In this document: in pieces, positions 1 to 7,834 of the stretch
Position numbering within the stretch: position 1 is the stretch's first letter
Layout: every line of letters starts with the position of its first letter
Assembly (NCBI GenBank): GCA_934623455.1
Contig: CAKTVK010000017.1
Coordinates: 1 to 30,122 of the forward strand
Source: an uncultured Eggerthellaceae bacterium
GTDB lineage: Bacteria; Actinomycetota; Coriobacteriia; Coriobacteriales; Eggerthellaceae
DNA length: 30,122 nucleotides
Direction: 5' to 3'
Translations under genes and position numbers: made by a program
The notes under the pieces: model-generated
Seen by the model: the letters and a program-made list of their open reading frames with translations, nothing else
What the model was told of the DNA's origin: nothing
Database searches by the model: none

Positions 1-12
1 CTTTTCATTCGG

Positions 13-600
13 TTAGGCGTTTTGAGCCGAGCGAACAAAAGCACGGCCCTGATGAAATGCCGTCAAATTCGTTTGAATCGTTTTAGGCGGAACACGCTGG
101 GAAATAACATCTTCCCAAATAGACTCATCGAAACCAAGGAACACCGACAGAGCGCCCAGCAAGGCAACGTTGCTTGCTTTAGCGGTGCCAGCATCAGTGG
201 CAATCTGAACAGCGGGAATCAGCAAAGCGCCTTGCTCTGCAAGTGTCGCCTGCGGCTTTTCGGGCATTTTTTGCGCACCCGTCAGAACCGTCATGGGAGT
301 AATCGTCTCATCGGAAACAAGCATCTTGCCGCCCTCTTTCAGATACGGAAGGTTGCGCAACGCTTCAGTCGTTTCGAACGACACAACGAAATCGCTGTCG
401 CCTAAATCAGCAATCATGGACTCCACGTTTTCGCCGAAGCGAACCGTTGTGGTAACAGATCCGCCGCGCTGAGCCATGCCGTGAATTTCGGAGACCTTTA
501 CATCCAAACCAGCCGCAAGAGCAGCGCGCGCAAGCAGGTCAGCAGCAAGAATGGTTCCCTGGCCGCCCACGCCACACAAAAGAACAGTTGTGGTAGACAT
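13..600 (-). CDS. iorB: Indolepyruvate:ferredoxin oxidoreductase, beta subunit
   Basis: This is the small subunit of the cytoplasmic enzyme that oxidatively decarboxylates indolepyruvate and other aryl-pyruvates to aryl-acetyl-CoA while reducing ferredoxin. The 195-residue product is a single pyruvate-ferredoxin oxidoreductase gamma-type domain. It opens with a nucleotide-binding-like loop (GVGGQG, residues 10-15) and carries the family motif MAQRGGSV near residue 43. I chose the ATG at 600 because a GAGAGG ribosome binding site lies upstream and the reading frame 5' of it overlaps the end of iorA with no family similarity. It follows iorA by 29 bases and is the last gene of the run that begins with the VanW gene. 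Only 12 bases remain beyond its TAA, so its terminator is not visible. Confidence 0.93.
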   Translation of the reverse strand: MSTTTVLLCGVGGQGTILAADLLARAALAAGLDVKVSEIHGMAQRGGSVTTTVRFGENVESMIADLGDSDFVVSFETTEALRNLPYLKEGGKMLVSDETITPMTVLTGAQKMPEKPQATLAEQGALLIPAVQIATDAGTAKASNVALLGALSVFLGFDESIWEDVISQRVPPKTIQTNLTAFHQGRAFVRSAQNA

Positions 601-629
601 CTTGATAACCTCTCTTCGATAACCTGCGA

Positions 630-2375
630 TTATGCAAAATTGTTGCCAGCCGTAAGCTGCTGGATAGCATGAGCGCCGCAATACTGAGCGCATTGACCGC
701 AGCCAATACATTGCTGGTCGTCGATACGTGCATGACCTGCGCTATCCTTGGAGATAGCGGGGCACCCCAACGAGTTGCACACGCCACAAGCGGTGCAATC
801 AGCGGTTACAGAATACGCCGCTTCGCGCTTACGGGTAAGCAAAACGCAGGGATGGCGGAAAATAAGCACCGATAACTCGGAAGAAGACGTAGCCTCTTTC
901 AGCGCTTGACGAACATCCTTTACCACATACGGGTCAATAACGCGCACATCGTTTATGCCCAGCGCGCGCACCACGCCTTCCAAATCAAGCTCGCGCGAAG
1001 GCCTGTTTTGCAATGTTACGCCGTTGAAGGGATTACCCTGACGGCCCGTCATAGCGGTCGTGCGGTTATCAAGGACGCACACCGTACCCTGTCCGCAGTT
1101 GTAAACCGTGGAAATAAGCGAGCTCAAGCCGCTGTGCCCAAACGTGGAGTCGCCAATAACAGAAACCACGGGACGATGCTCAATGCCTTCGCTTGCCACT
1201 TCGTAGCCATGTGCCATAGAGATAGAAGCACCCATGTCAATGCAAGCATGCATAGCGGAAAGCGGTGCGAGCGTACCCAGCGTATAACAACCAATATCGC
1301 CCATAACCAGCGCTTTCATGCGGCTCAGCTCACGGAACACCACACGATGAGGACATCCGGCGCAAAGCGCAGGCGGACGACCGGGCAGATTATCGGGTGC
1401 TTGCTTTCGAGTAGGAAGTTCTCGACCGAATGCAGCTTTAATGATGCCTACGGTCAATTCGCCTTCCGAAGGGATGCCGCACGGCGCAGTAGAAACAGCA
1501 ACGCCCGTTGCGCGTACCGCCTCGGTTAAATACGTCGATCCTTCTTCCACCACATACACTGCATCAACGCTTTGCGCGAAATCAGCAAGCGCCCGCTTAG
1601 GAAGCGGCCAAGAAACACCCAATTTAAAAATAGAAGCGTCGGGCAAAGCCTCGCGAACATGCTGATACGCAGCGCCCGCGCAAATGACGCCAATCTCTTT
1701 TGAACCCGCGTATACCTGGTTGTAAGGGCATGTTTCCGCCCATTCCTCAAGCTGTTCGATGCGCTGAAGCTGAACAGTACGGCGCGGTTTAGCAAAAGCA
1801 GGCATCATAACCCACTTCGACGGCTCCACCGGAAGGTTCTTCAACGGAACTTCAACACGCTCCCCCACCTGAACAGGTGTTTTCGTATGAGAAATACGAA
1901 CGCTCGAGCGAATGAAGAACGGCACGTCAAAGCGTTCGGAGAGCTCAAACGCATCTTTCGTGAATTGATATGCTTCCTGCGAATTTGCTGGGTCGAGCAT
2001 GGGGATTTTCGCTGCAGCCGCATAATAATGGGAATCTTGCTCATTTTGAGAAGAATACATACCCGGATCATCGGCTGCCAAAACTACCATGCCGCCATGA
2101 ACACCAGTGCACGCCGCCGTAAACAGTGGATCGGCCGCCACATTCACACCCACATGCTTCATGGTAGACAAAACACGCGCACCTGCAATACTTGCGCCCA
2201 CGACGCTTTCAACAGCAACTTTCTCGTTTGTCGCCCATTCGGCGTACACGTTATCGTACGTTCCTAGCGCCTCAAGCGTTTCCGTTGAAGGAGTGCCCGG
2301 ATACGCAGAGGCGAAACGAACGCCCGCCTCCCATGCGCCGCGCGCAATAGCTTCGTTGCCCGAAAGAAGTTCCAT
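630..2375 (-). CDS. iorA: Indolepyruvate:ferredoxin oxidoreductase, alpha subunit
   Basis: This is the large thiamine-diphosphate- and Fe-S-containing subunit of IOR, the partner of IorB. Domain order over about 581 residues: N-terminal pyruvate-oxidoreductase-like domain with the SAYPGTPSTE motif near residue 23; the CAGCPHR motif near 338; a TPP-binding domain with GDIGCYTLG near 359 and GDSTFGHSG near 408; and a C-terminal two-cluster ferredoxin domain with Cys 527/530/533/538 and 556/559/562/566. The length is normal for the family. The ATG at 2375 is preferred over the in-frame GTG at 2384: an AGGTGA box lies 5 bases before the ATG and contains that GTG. The start is 9 bases after the FHA gene stop, so translational coupling is likely. 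The reduced ferredoxin could feed the Ech complex encoded upstream; this is an inference. Confidence 0.95.
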   Translation of the reverse strand: MELLSGNEAIARGAWEAGVRFASAYPGTPSTETLEALGTYDNVYAEWATNEKVAVESVVGASIAGARVLSTMKHVGVNVAADPLFTAACTGVHGGMVVLAADDPGMYSSQNEQDSHYYAAAAKIPMLDPANSQEAYQFTKDAFELSERFDVPFFIRSSVRISHTKTPVQVGERVEVPLKNLPVEPSKWVMMPAFAKPRRTVQLQRIEQLEEWAETCPYNQVYAGSKEIGVICAGAAYQHVREALPDASIFKLGVSWPLPKRALADFAQSVDAVYVVEEGSTYLTEAVRATGVAVSTAPCGIPSEGELTVGIIKAAFGRELPTRKQAPDNLPGRPPALCAGCPHRVVFRELSRMKALVMGDIGCYTLGTLAPLSAMHACIDMGASISMAHGYEVASEGIEHRPVVSVIGDSTFGHSGLSSLISTVYNCGQGTVCVLDNRTTAMTGRQGNPFNGVTLQNRPSRELDLEGVVRALGINDVRVIDPYVVKDVRQALKEATSSSELSVLIFRHPCVLLTRKREAAYSVTADCTACGVCNSLGCPAISKDSAGHARIDDQQCIGCGQCAQYCGAHAIQQLTAGNNFA

Positions 2376-2384
2376 CACATTCAC

Positions 2385-2819
2385 CTACGATTCAAAAATC
2401 AAGCAAAACGTACCGATTTGAATAGCATCGCCGTTTTTAAGCAGCTTCGTATCCACCGCTTCATTGTTGACCCAAAGACCGTTATACGAATTTCGGTCGG
2501 TAATGACGTATCCCTTATCCGTTGATGCGATAAGCGCATGTTCGCGCGAAACCGTCATATCGTTCAGGAAGATATCGCACTGAGGGCTGCGACCAACACT
2601 TGAAACCGTACGCGTGAGCTCGAAGGCACAGCCGCATTGCGGACCGCGCACAACGCGCAATAAAGCCTTCTTTGCGGGAACACTTGCCGGAGCCTGCACG
2701 GCATCGACCGCCACGGGCGTGAATTTTTGCGTTGCCTCTAAATAATGATAGCCACAAGAGGCGCAAGATACCGAACCTTGCTCTCTTTTGGCGCCGCATA
2801 CCGGGCAAAATTCATCCAT
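2385..2819 (-). CDS. FHA-domain protein with N-terminal zinc ribbon
   Basis: This is a small soluble 144-residue protein. A zinc-ribbon-like motif occupies the N-terminus (Cys5/Cys8 and Cys19/Cys22), followed by an Ala/Pro linker and a forkhead-associated domain at about residues 53-143. The phosphothreonine-reading residues of FHA domains are present: Gly76-Arg77, Ser91-x-x-His94, Asn113-Gly114 and Asn118. It should bind a phosphothreonine protein, but neither the ligand nor a Ser/Thr kinase is encoded in this window. It has a clear AGGAGA ribosome binding site. It lies 10 bases after dacA and 9 before iorA, so it is in the same transcript. Actinobacterial FHA proteins often act in cell-envelope control, which suits the dacA and VanW neighbours; a role in controlling IOR is equally possible. 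The function is not known. Confidence 0.9.
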   Translation of the reverse strand: MDEFCPVCGAKREQGSVSCASCGYHYLEATQKFTPVAVDAVQAPASVPAKKALLRVVRGPQCGCAFELTRTVSSVGRSPQCDIFLNDMTVSREHALIASTDKGYVITDRNSYNGLWVNNEAVDTKLLKNGDAIQIGTFCLIFES

Positions 2820-2829
2820 AACAGTCTCC

Positions 2830-4221
2830 TTACCACGAAGTTCTATCGATAATCAGCGGAGTAGTGTTCACCAAAACGGAACTCGCACTTGTTTGCTCAT
2901 GAGAAAAACCCGCAAATATGCGTTGAAACCAGATTCCTATTCCCTCAAACATATTAGGGGCAGCAACATCCTCGCAGCTTACCATAGTAACAGTAGCAAG
3001 CACTTCATTGTGCTGCTTAAACGTCAGCGTACCCAGCTTATCGCCCACGCGCACATCTTCCGTCACCTTATTGAACTCGACTTCTTGAGAAACATTGCCT
3101 TCTAAGTCGAAGAGCGGGATTATCTGATCGGGATCATCCACCGTTGCGGCTATGGTTTTATCAATCCAGCCTTCATGTGCCACATAAGCAACAACGGGCA
3201 CGCTTTGCTCTTGACCATTTTTCGTAATCGTAGTGGTTTCTGTGGAATTGATTATCTGATAGTTCTTTTGATGAGCGAAAACCCAGTCGAAAAGCGTTTC
3301 GCAATCAGTGAAGCGCTGATTCTCGCTGGAAGAATTGATGACAACGGCAATGTAGGTCTTTCCGTTTCGCTCACACGCACCGGCAAAAGAAGCCCCCGCA
3401 AGAGCGGTGTAGCCCGTTTTGATACCGCAGGCGCCTTCGTATTCATCAAGCATCAAGTCCGTTGATTCAAGATTGATTTCTGCTTTTTTCCCCTCGCGCG
3501 TCAAGACAACCTGAGCGCTCGATTGGCGAACAATGCCACGAAACACCTCGTTTTGCATAGCGTGCGCGCACATAATAGCAACATCGCGTGCCGTGCTGTG
3601 AAGGCTTCCCGCATATGCATCAAAATCAAGACCATGGGGATTCTCGAATACCGAATGCTCCATCCCCAGTTGATCGGCTTTCTCGTTCATCTTTTCAGCA
3701 AACGCCTGAACAGCACTTTGTCCGGAAACCGCCCAAGGTGCACCCAGCGTTTCGGCAATTGCAAGCGCAGCATCGTTTCCCGACGAAACGAGCATAGCAG
3801 TAAGCGCTTGATCAAGCGTCAAAACGTCCCCTTCTTTCAAAGAAGCGCTTGATTCGCCAATAGCTGCCGCCGCAGCGCTCACCGTGATGGCTGTATCCAA
3901 CGATGCGTTTTCCAAGGCAACAATCGCCGTCATGACTTTCGTAATGGACGCAATCTGCGTTTCAGTATCAGCATTGCGCTGGAAGTAGACGGTGCCTTCG
4001 GTATCCATGACATAAGCGTATTGGGCATCGATGCTGGGACATTGCGCAACGGACAAGCTGCGGTCTTCCACGGATTCACCGTAGACGATATCCGCCAGGC
4101 GAACATCGGCATAAGCAGGGGAAATACCCGTCAAGACAAGCGCGAACGACAGGAACAAAGCAGCGCAGACGCGAGCAGCAAACAACCACGACCTACCAAT
4201 ACAAGAAAAGCGCGTATTCAT
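2830..4221 (-). CDS. dacA: Serine-type D-Ala-D-Ala carboxypeptidase (PBP5/6 class)
   Basis: This exported penicillin-binding protein trims the terminal D-alanine from peptidoglycan stem pentapeptides. It has a signal peptide with a hydrophobic core at residues 16-33 and likely cleavage after the AYA at 36-38. The three active-site motifs of peptidase family S11 are complete: Ser92-x-x-Lys95 (SITK), Ser147-Gly-Asn149 and Lys268-Thr-Gly270. A PBP5-like C-terminal beta domain follows. Near residue 420 an amphipathic stretch rich in Ile, Phe and Trp probably anchors the protein to the membrane face. The 463-residue length is a little above the usual 380-440. The ATG at 4221 lies 11 bases after the VanW stop and its AAGGAG box overlaps that stop, which suggests coupling. 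The symbol is by family; paralogues elsewhere in the genome are possible. Confidence 0.93.
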   Translation of the reverse strand: MNTRFSCIGRSWLFAARVCAALFLSFALVLTGISPAYADVRLADIVYGESVEDRSLSVAQCPSIDAQYAYVMDTEGTVYFQRNADTETQIASITKVMTAIVALENASLDTAITVSAAAAAIGESSASLKEGDVLTLDQALTAMLVSSGNDAALAIAETLGAPWAVSGQSAVQAFAEKMNEKADQLGMEHSVFENPHGLDFDAYAGSLHSTARDVAIMCAHAMQNEVFRGIVRQSSAQVVLTREGKKAEINLESTDLMLDEYEGACGIKTGYTALAGASFAGACERNGKTYIAVVINSSSENQRFTDCETLFDWVFAHQKNYQIINSTETTTITKNGQEQSVPVVAYVAHEGWIDKTIAATVDDPDQIIPLFDLEGNVSQEVEFNKVTEDVRVGDKLGTLTFKQHNEVLATVTMVSCEDVAAPNMFEGIGIWFQRIFAGFSHEQTSASSVLVNTTPLIIDRTSW

Positions 4222-4232
4222 AACGGGTTGCC

Positions 4233-6614
4233 TTACTCCTTATCCTTCTCTTCGTCGTCTTCTGGAATCTCGTATTCTTCACCGTGCTCGATAATCTCAT
4301 TCACCGCATCGTAAACAGAGCGGAAGCGCTGGAACGACAGCTGATTTCCTTCTTTATCGTAAACCGTACGCTCAACGTAGATGGTGCGGCCATCGGAGCC
4401 CTTCGTCTTAACGCGGTATGCCTTAGGCGCCAGATCGGTATTCAGAACGTACTTCGTCTTGAACTTGTCGCCCTCTTCCCAATCGGAAACATACGTTGAA
4501 ACGCTCCGCTCGGGAGAAACGCCCCAAAGCGTTACCGTAATGGTGCCCTCGGTATACGATGTGGTCAAAAGAACATCAGATGACGTATCGTTCGACCAAA
4601 TCAAATCCAAGTCGGGCCAGCTCACTGCCGCATCACGACCAGCAGGATAACTCGAATTGTAAATGGTATGATTATAGCGACGATCAATGTAGTAGCCCGC
4701 GTCATACGCCGCATTGAATACCGTGGTGGCAACTTGGCAAATGCCGCCGCCAAATGCGGTGCTGTACACGCCTTCCTCGATAACGCCCGCTTCTTTAAAG
4801 CCACGCGCCTCATCGCATTCGCCCGCCACGTTGTGGAATGACCATTTGCCACCCGCAGCACAAATTGAATTATTCAATAGATCTGCAGCTAAATGAATAT
4901 TGTAATTGCGCGACTCAGTCGATGCCGAACCATGCGTATATTCCGTAGTGAACGTTGAAATCTCACCAATTACTCCGTAGTAAAGCGCATCCTCGAACGA
5001 CATTTCAGAAGGAGCTTCCGCCGAAGCGATGTTCACCGTTACCGCTTGGCCATCGGCTGCAAGTGCAGCATCCTGAGGTGCGCTCCCTGACGCGCCAAAA
5101 AGAGCGGCGTCCAACGTCGCAAGAGCGTCATCAACAAGCGGTATTTTACCTGATGAGTTCGTGTGAACAACCACATCGCCCGCTTCGGAAACGGAAAACG
5201 ATACTTCCATGACGTCTTCCCCACCGTTTTCCTTCACATGGGAAAGAAGCACGGGGCGCGCTACCTCGGTATCAATACAGGGGATCAGGCTCCACGAACC
5301 ATTTTCTTGCACGATTTCGCTGGTAACCCATTCGCCTACGGAAACAGAAGTGGCGTTCCAGCCGGCATTTTCATACACGAAATTCGCGCCATCCGCAATG
5401 GCTGCGTTAACTCTATCGCACACCGCCTGAGCCGCCGCCTGAGTAATACGAACAGGCGCATCCTCGGGAACGGCAACAAAAGAATACGGTGAGTCATCCT
5501 GGGACAAAAAGCCCTCTACAAGCTTTTTCTGGAATGACGTATCGTTCATGAGCACGCCATCTTGCCCAGAAGTAACGCTGCATACCCCCTGATTGACTGA
5601 GATATTATAATCAATGCGTTCGATGCCAACCGTTGCGTTCACTTCGTTTGCAAAATCACGGTACGCTTCGCCGAAGTTAAAGATAGGGTCGAGTTGCTTT
5701 CCCTGAAAGGCGATAGCAATGCGCGAGAAAATGTTCGTTATGCCATGCGCTTCCGCAACAGCAGCCTGCGCGCTATCCTCCATGTCAAACGATGCCGCAA
5801 CGGTTTCAGGGTAAACCGACCACGCTAAACGCCTCTCACGTGCTTCTGCAACCGAGATGCGATCCTCGTCGCCCACTTCTTCGTTTCCTTCGACGCTAAC
5901 AAGCGCTTGCGCATCCTCGCTGGCATAAACCAACACTTCGCGCTGCTCATAGGACGAACCATATGTTTCTTCTAGAAGCGCAACGATTTCGGGCGCGGTT
6001 TTACCAGAGCAATCCACGGAGCCAATATGCACGCCTGGATACGCCTTATTGAAATTCATACCATGATCAGCTAAAACAATCAGCACGAGAAACGCAACAA
6101 CGGCAAGTGCGATCTTTCTTTTCGCGTGCGCATTAGTGCCGCGCTTCGAAGAAACAGGCTGTTTTGCAGCGCCGGTGCGCGCAGTCGTCCGCTGCGAAGC
6201 AGAAGTTCGCGTGCGAGTATTGGCGCGCGTGTTCAACTTTGCAGTTGTACGAACATCCGCTGCAGCGGGGGCACCTGCCACCGGGCGAGCAGCGGTCCTG
6301 CGAGGAGATGTTGAGGCATGCCGCGCAGACGAAGATGCGGCTTTTGTCGTTGCTGCCGGCTGGCGTCTTTGACTCGCTGCAGACACCGAAGAACTCGAAG
6401 AATGACGAGCCCCCGAAGCAGAATGCATCGAGTGCGCGCCAGCTGACGTTGTTTTTCTTGGCTTTACGCCGTGGGCGGTTGATGCAGCACCACGATTCAT
6501 CGCTGCACTTCGCGTGGTGGGTGCAGAAAAAGAAGCCGAAGGGGAATTACTTCGGCGAACGCGGGACGCAGTCTCTTTATCGGCTGGAATTCTCTTCTTC
6601 GATCCTTGGTTCAT
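4233..6614 (-). CDS. VanW family membrane protein with long Ser/Thr/Arg tail
   Basis: This is a 793-residue single-pass protein in four parts. Residues 1-165 are a low-complexity, strongly basic tail rich in Ser, Thr, Ala and Arg, with no hydrophobic stretch. Residues 167-183 form one transmembrane helix, with Lys/Arg on the tail side, so the tail should be cytoplasmic. Residues 190-565 are extracellular and resemble the repeated PG-binding-like domain found upstream of VanW domains. Residues 570-698 are the VanW domain, with the characteristic GGGICQVATTVFNAA region near 622, and about 700-780 look like a G5-type module. VanW proteins are associated with peptidoglycan and accessory vancomycin-resistance clusters, but the biochemical role is unknown; nothing here implies resistance. 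No good ribosome binding site precedes the ATG at 6614, so the true start may lie further in. It leads the dacA-FHA-ior run. Confidence 0.88.
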   Translation of the reverse strand: MNQGSKKRIPADKETASRVRRSNSPSASFSAPTTRSAAMNRGAASTAHGVKPRKTTSAGAHSMHSASGARHSSSSSVSAASQRRQPAATTKAASSSARHASTSPRRTAARPVAGAPAAADVRTTAKLNTRANTRTRTSASQRTTARTGAAKQPVSSKRGTNAHAKRKIALAVVAFLVLIVLADHGMNFNKAYPGVHIGSVDCSGKTAPEIVALLEETYGSSYEQREVLVYASEDAQALVSVEGNEEVGDEDRISVAEARERRLAWSVYPETVAASFDMEDSAQAAVAEAHGITNIFSRIAIAFQGKQLDPIFNFGEAYRDFANEVNATVGIERIDYNISVNQGVCSVTSGQDGVLMNDTSFQKKLVEGFLSQDDSPYSFVAVPEDAPVRITQAAAQAVCDRVNAAIADGANFVYENAGWNATSVSVGEWVTSEIVQENGSWSLIPCIDTEVARPVLLSHVKENGGEDVMEVSFSVSEAGDVVVHTNSSGKIPLVDDALATLDAALFGASGSAPQDAALAADGQAVTVNIASAEAPSEMSFEDALYYGVIGEISTFTTEYTHGSASTESRNYNIHLAADLLNNSICAAGGKWSFHNVAGECDEARGFKEAGVIEEGVYSTAFGGGICQVATTVFNAAYDAGYYIDRRYNHTIYNSSYPAGRDAAVSWPDLDLIWSNDTSSDVLLTTSYTEGTITVTLWGVSPERSVSTYVSDWEEGDKFKTKYVLNTDLAPKAYRVKTKGSDGRTIYVERTVYDKEGNQLSFQRFRSVYDAVNEIIEHGEEYEIPEDDEEKDKE

Positions 6615-6709
6615 ATCCGTTATTCAGTACATATATCCTTTGCCGCAATGCGTTCATATGCAAAACGACACGCTTGTCTTACGAGTGCGGTTGCAGCATG
6701 CAAACACCT

Positions 6710-6720
6710 AGTGGACCACT
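6710..6720. repeat. Short palindrome between pgsA and the VanW gene
   Basis: AGTGG-A-CCACT is a perfect 5-1-5 inverted repeat, and two further pairs form outside one mismatch on each side. It lies just after the pgsA stop in the 114-bp gap before the VanW gene. It has no T-run on either strand, so it is not an obvious terminator. It could be an operator or chance. Confidence 0.3.
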
Positions 6721-6728
6721 TGGGTTGA

Positions 6729-7349
6729 TTACTCTTCGGCAATTGCCTCTCGACGAGCTGCAAAACCCTTCTTAATATAATAAGCAGTAACGAACGCGGA
6801 AAGCACCAGACCAGCGTAAACAAACCAAATTCCACACGAGAAAACGCCACTCGAGAAGCCGGGCAACCACGAAATATCGCACCAACCAAAGCCATCGACT
6901 TGAGGCCAGTTCAAAAGAAGGAGCGAGAATCCCACGAACAACAAGGTCGTAGAAACTTTCCCTGGATAAATCACTGCAACACGCTTGCGATAGCGCTTGA
7001 GCAAGTATCCACCACCGGCAAGTAAAAACAGGTCGCGCAAAACAACAAACAAAACAACCCAAAGCGGCAAACGCCCAACAATCAGTAAGCACACCACACC
7101 AGAAATCATAAGAATGCGATCAACCGCGGGATCAAGCAATTGCCCCAGCTTGGAGACGCAATGCGTACGACGCGCTACCTGTCCGTCCACGAAATCCGTT
7201 GCCGCCGCAAAGGAAAAAAGCACTGTTGCCGCAACATCATTTCCCTTAAGCAGCAAAACGATAAAAGCAGGCACCATACAGAGTCGAATGAACGAAATAA
7301 CATTCGGAATGGTGAATATCTTATTAGTCACTTCTTCAGTGTCTGACAC
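6729..7349 (-). CDS. pgsA: CDP-diacylglycerol--glycerol-3-phosphate 3-phosphatidyltransferase
   Basis: This integral membrane enzyme makes phosphatidylglycerol phosphate from CDP-diacylglycerol and glycerol-3-phosphate, the committed step to anionic phospholipids. The full CDP-alcohol phosphotransferase signature is present: Asp52, Asp55-Gly56, Ala59-Arg60, Gly69, Asp73 and Asp77, with canonical spacing. Several hydrophobic helices cover the rest of the 206 residues, close to the usual 180-200. The start is GTG at 7349, supported by GGGGAGA seven bases upstream. The leader contains a terminator-like hairpin only about 20 bases before the start. A neighbour such as phosphatidylinositolphosphate synthase shares the same signature, so the exact acceptor is inferred from general resemblance. 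The VanW gene begins 114 bases downstream, so the two may or may not be cotranscribed. Confidence 0.85.
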   Translation of the reverse strand: MSDTEEVTNKIFTIPNVISFIRLCMVPAFIVLLLKGNDVAATVLFSFAAATDFVDGQVARRTHCVSKLGQLLDPAVDRILMISGVVCLLIVGRLPLWVVLFVVLRDLFLLAGGGYLLKRYRKRVAVIYPGKVSTTLLFVGFSLLLLNWPQVDGFGWCDISWLPGFSSGVFSCGIWFVYAGLVLSAFVTAYYIKKGFAARREAIAEE

Positions 7350-7371
7350 GCGGTATCTCCCCTAACTCATG

Positions 7372-7398
7372 AAAAGGCCGAGCTGCAAAAGCTCGGCC
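7372..7398 (-). terminator. Rho-independent terminator of the ech operon, in the pgsA leader
   Basis: On the minus strand GGCCGAGCT and AGCTCGGCC form a perfect 9-bp GC-rich stem around a 5-base loop, followed by four T. It lies 68 bases after the echF stop and ends 9 bases before the pgsA ribosome binding site. It should end ech transcription. Because there is no room for a promoter between it and pgsA, any promoter serving pgsA must read through it. Confidence 0.7.
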
Positions 7399-7417
7399 CG
7401 TCTTTGCATCACCGCTT

Positions 7418-7426
7418 ATTCTAGCA
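7418..7426 (-). promoter_or_regulatory. pgsA: Possible extended -10 promoter for pgsA
   Basis: The minus strand reads TGCTAGAAT, an extended -10 element (TGn plus TAGAAT, five of six consensus bases). No convincing -35 hexamer stands 16-18 bases upstream. A transcript from here would start near 7411 and carry the terminator-like hairpin in its leader before the pgsA start. Confidence 0.35.
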
Positions 7427-7466
7427 GTTATTCCATGCTTCAAGGAGAAGCGAAACACACGCGTTG

Positions 7467-7829
7467 CTATTCCTTTACCTTCTTTTCCTTTTCAGGAACG
7501 TGGTAGGTATCCGGTTCGGGCTTGCGCGTTACCGGTGCATACTGCGGAGCCATTTCCAAGCAGTTCTTGGGGCACTCACGCACGCAGAAACCGCACTGGA
7601 TGCAGCGATACTCAAACACTGTCCACGTACGGGCTTCTTTATCGACCGTAATGGTATGACAGGGACAGCGCTTTTCGCAAATTCCGCACAGAATGCAATC
7701 GTCAACATGGTTGACAACATGACCCTTGAGCTGCGGATATGCTTCCTTTTTCTCAAAAGGATACTTGACGGTTTCAGGCTTTTTAAACAAAGAGCCAAAC
7801 GTCATCTTGCCAAGATTGAAAAATCCCAT
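7467..7829 (-). CDS. echF: Ech hydrogenase ferredoxin-like subunit EchF
   Basis: This is the electron-entry subunit of the membrane-bound Ech hydrogenase. It passes electrons from reduced ferredoxin toward the EchC cluster. The 120-residue product holds two classical [4Fe-4S] motifs: Cys45/48/51/55 and Cys76/79/82/86. It resembles NuoI of complex I without extra domains, and its C-terminus is rich in Lys and Glu. It starts 5 bases after echE (AAAGG about eight bases upstream, GGAG closer) and is the last gene of the operon, before the hairpin at 7372-7398. NuoI-like subunits of other group 4 hydrogenases look similar; the gene order decides for Ech. Confidence 0.92.
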   Translation of the reverse strand: MGFFNLGKMTFGSLFKKPETVKYPFEKKEAYPQLKGHVVNHVDDCILCGICEKRCPCHTITVDKEARTWTVFEYRCIQCGFCVRECPKNCLEMAPQYAPVTRKPEPDTYHVPEKEKKVKE

Positions 7830-7834
7830 GACTC

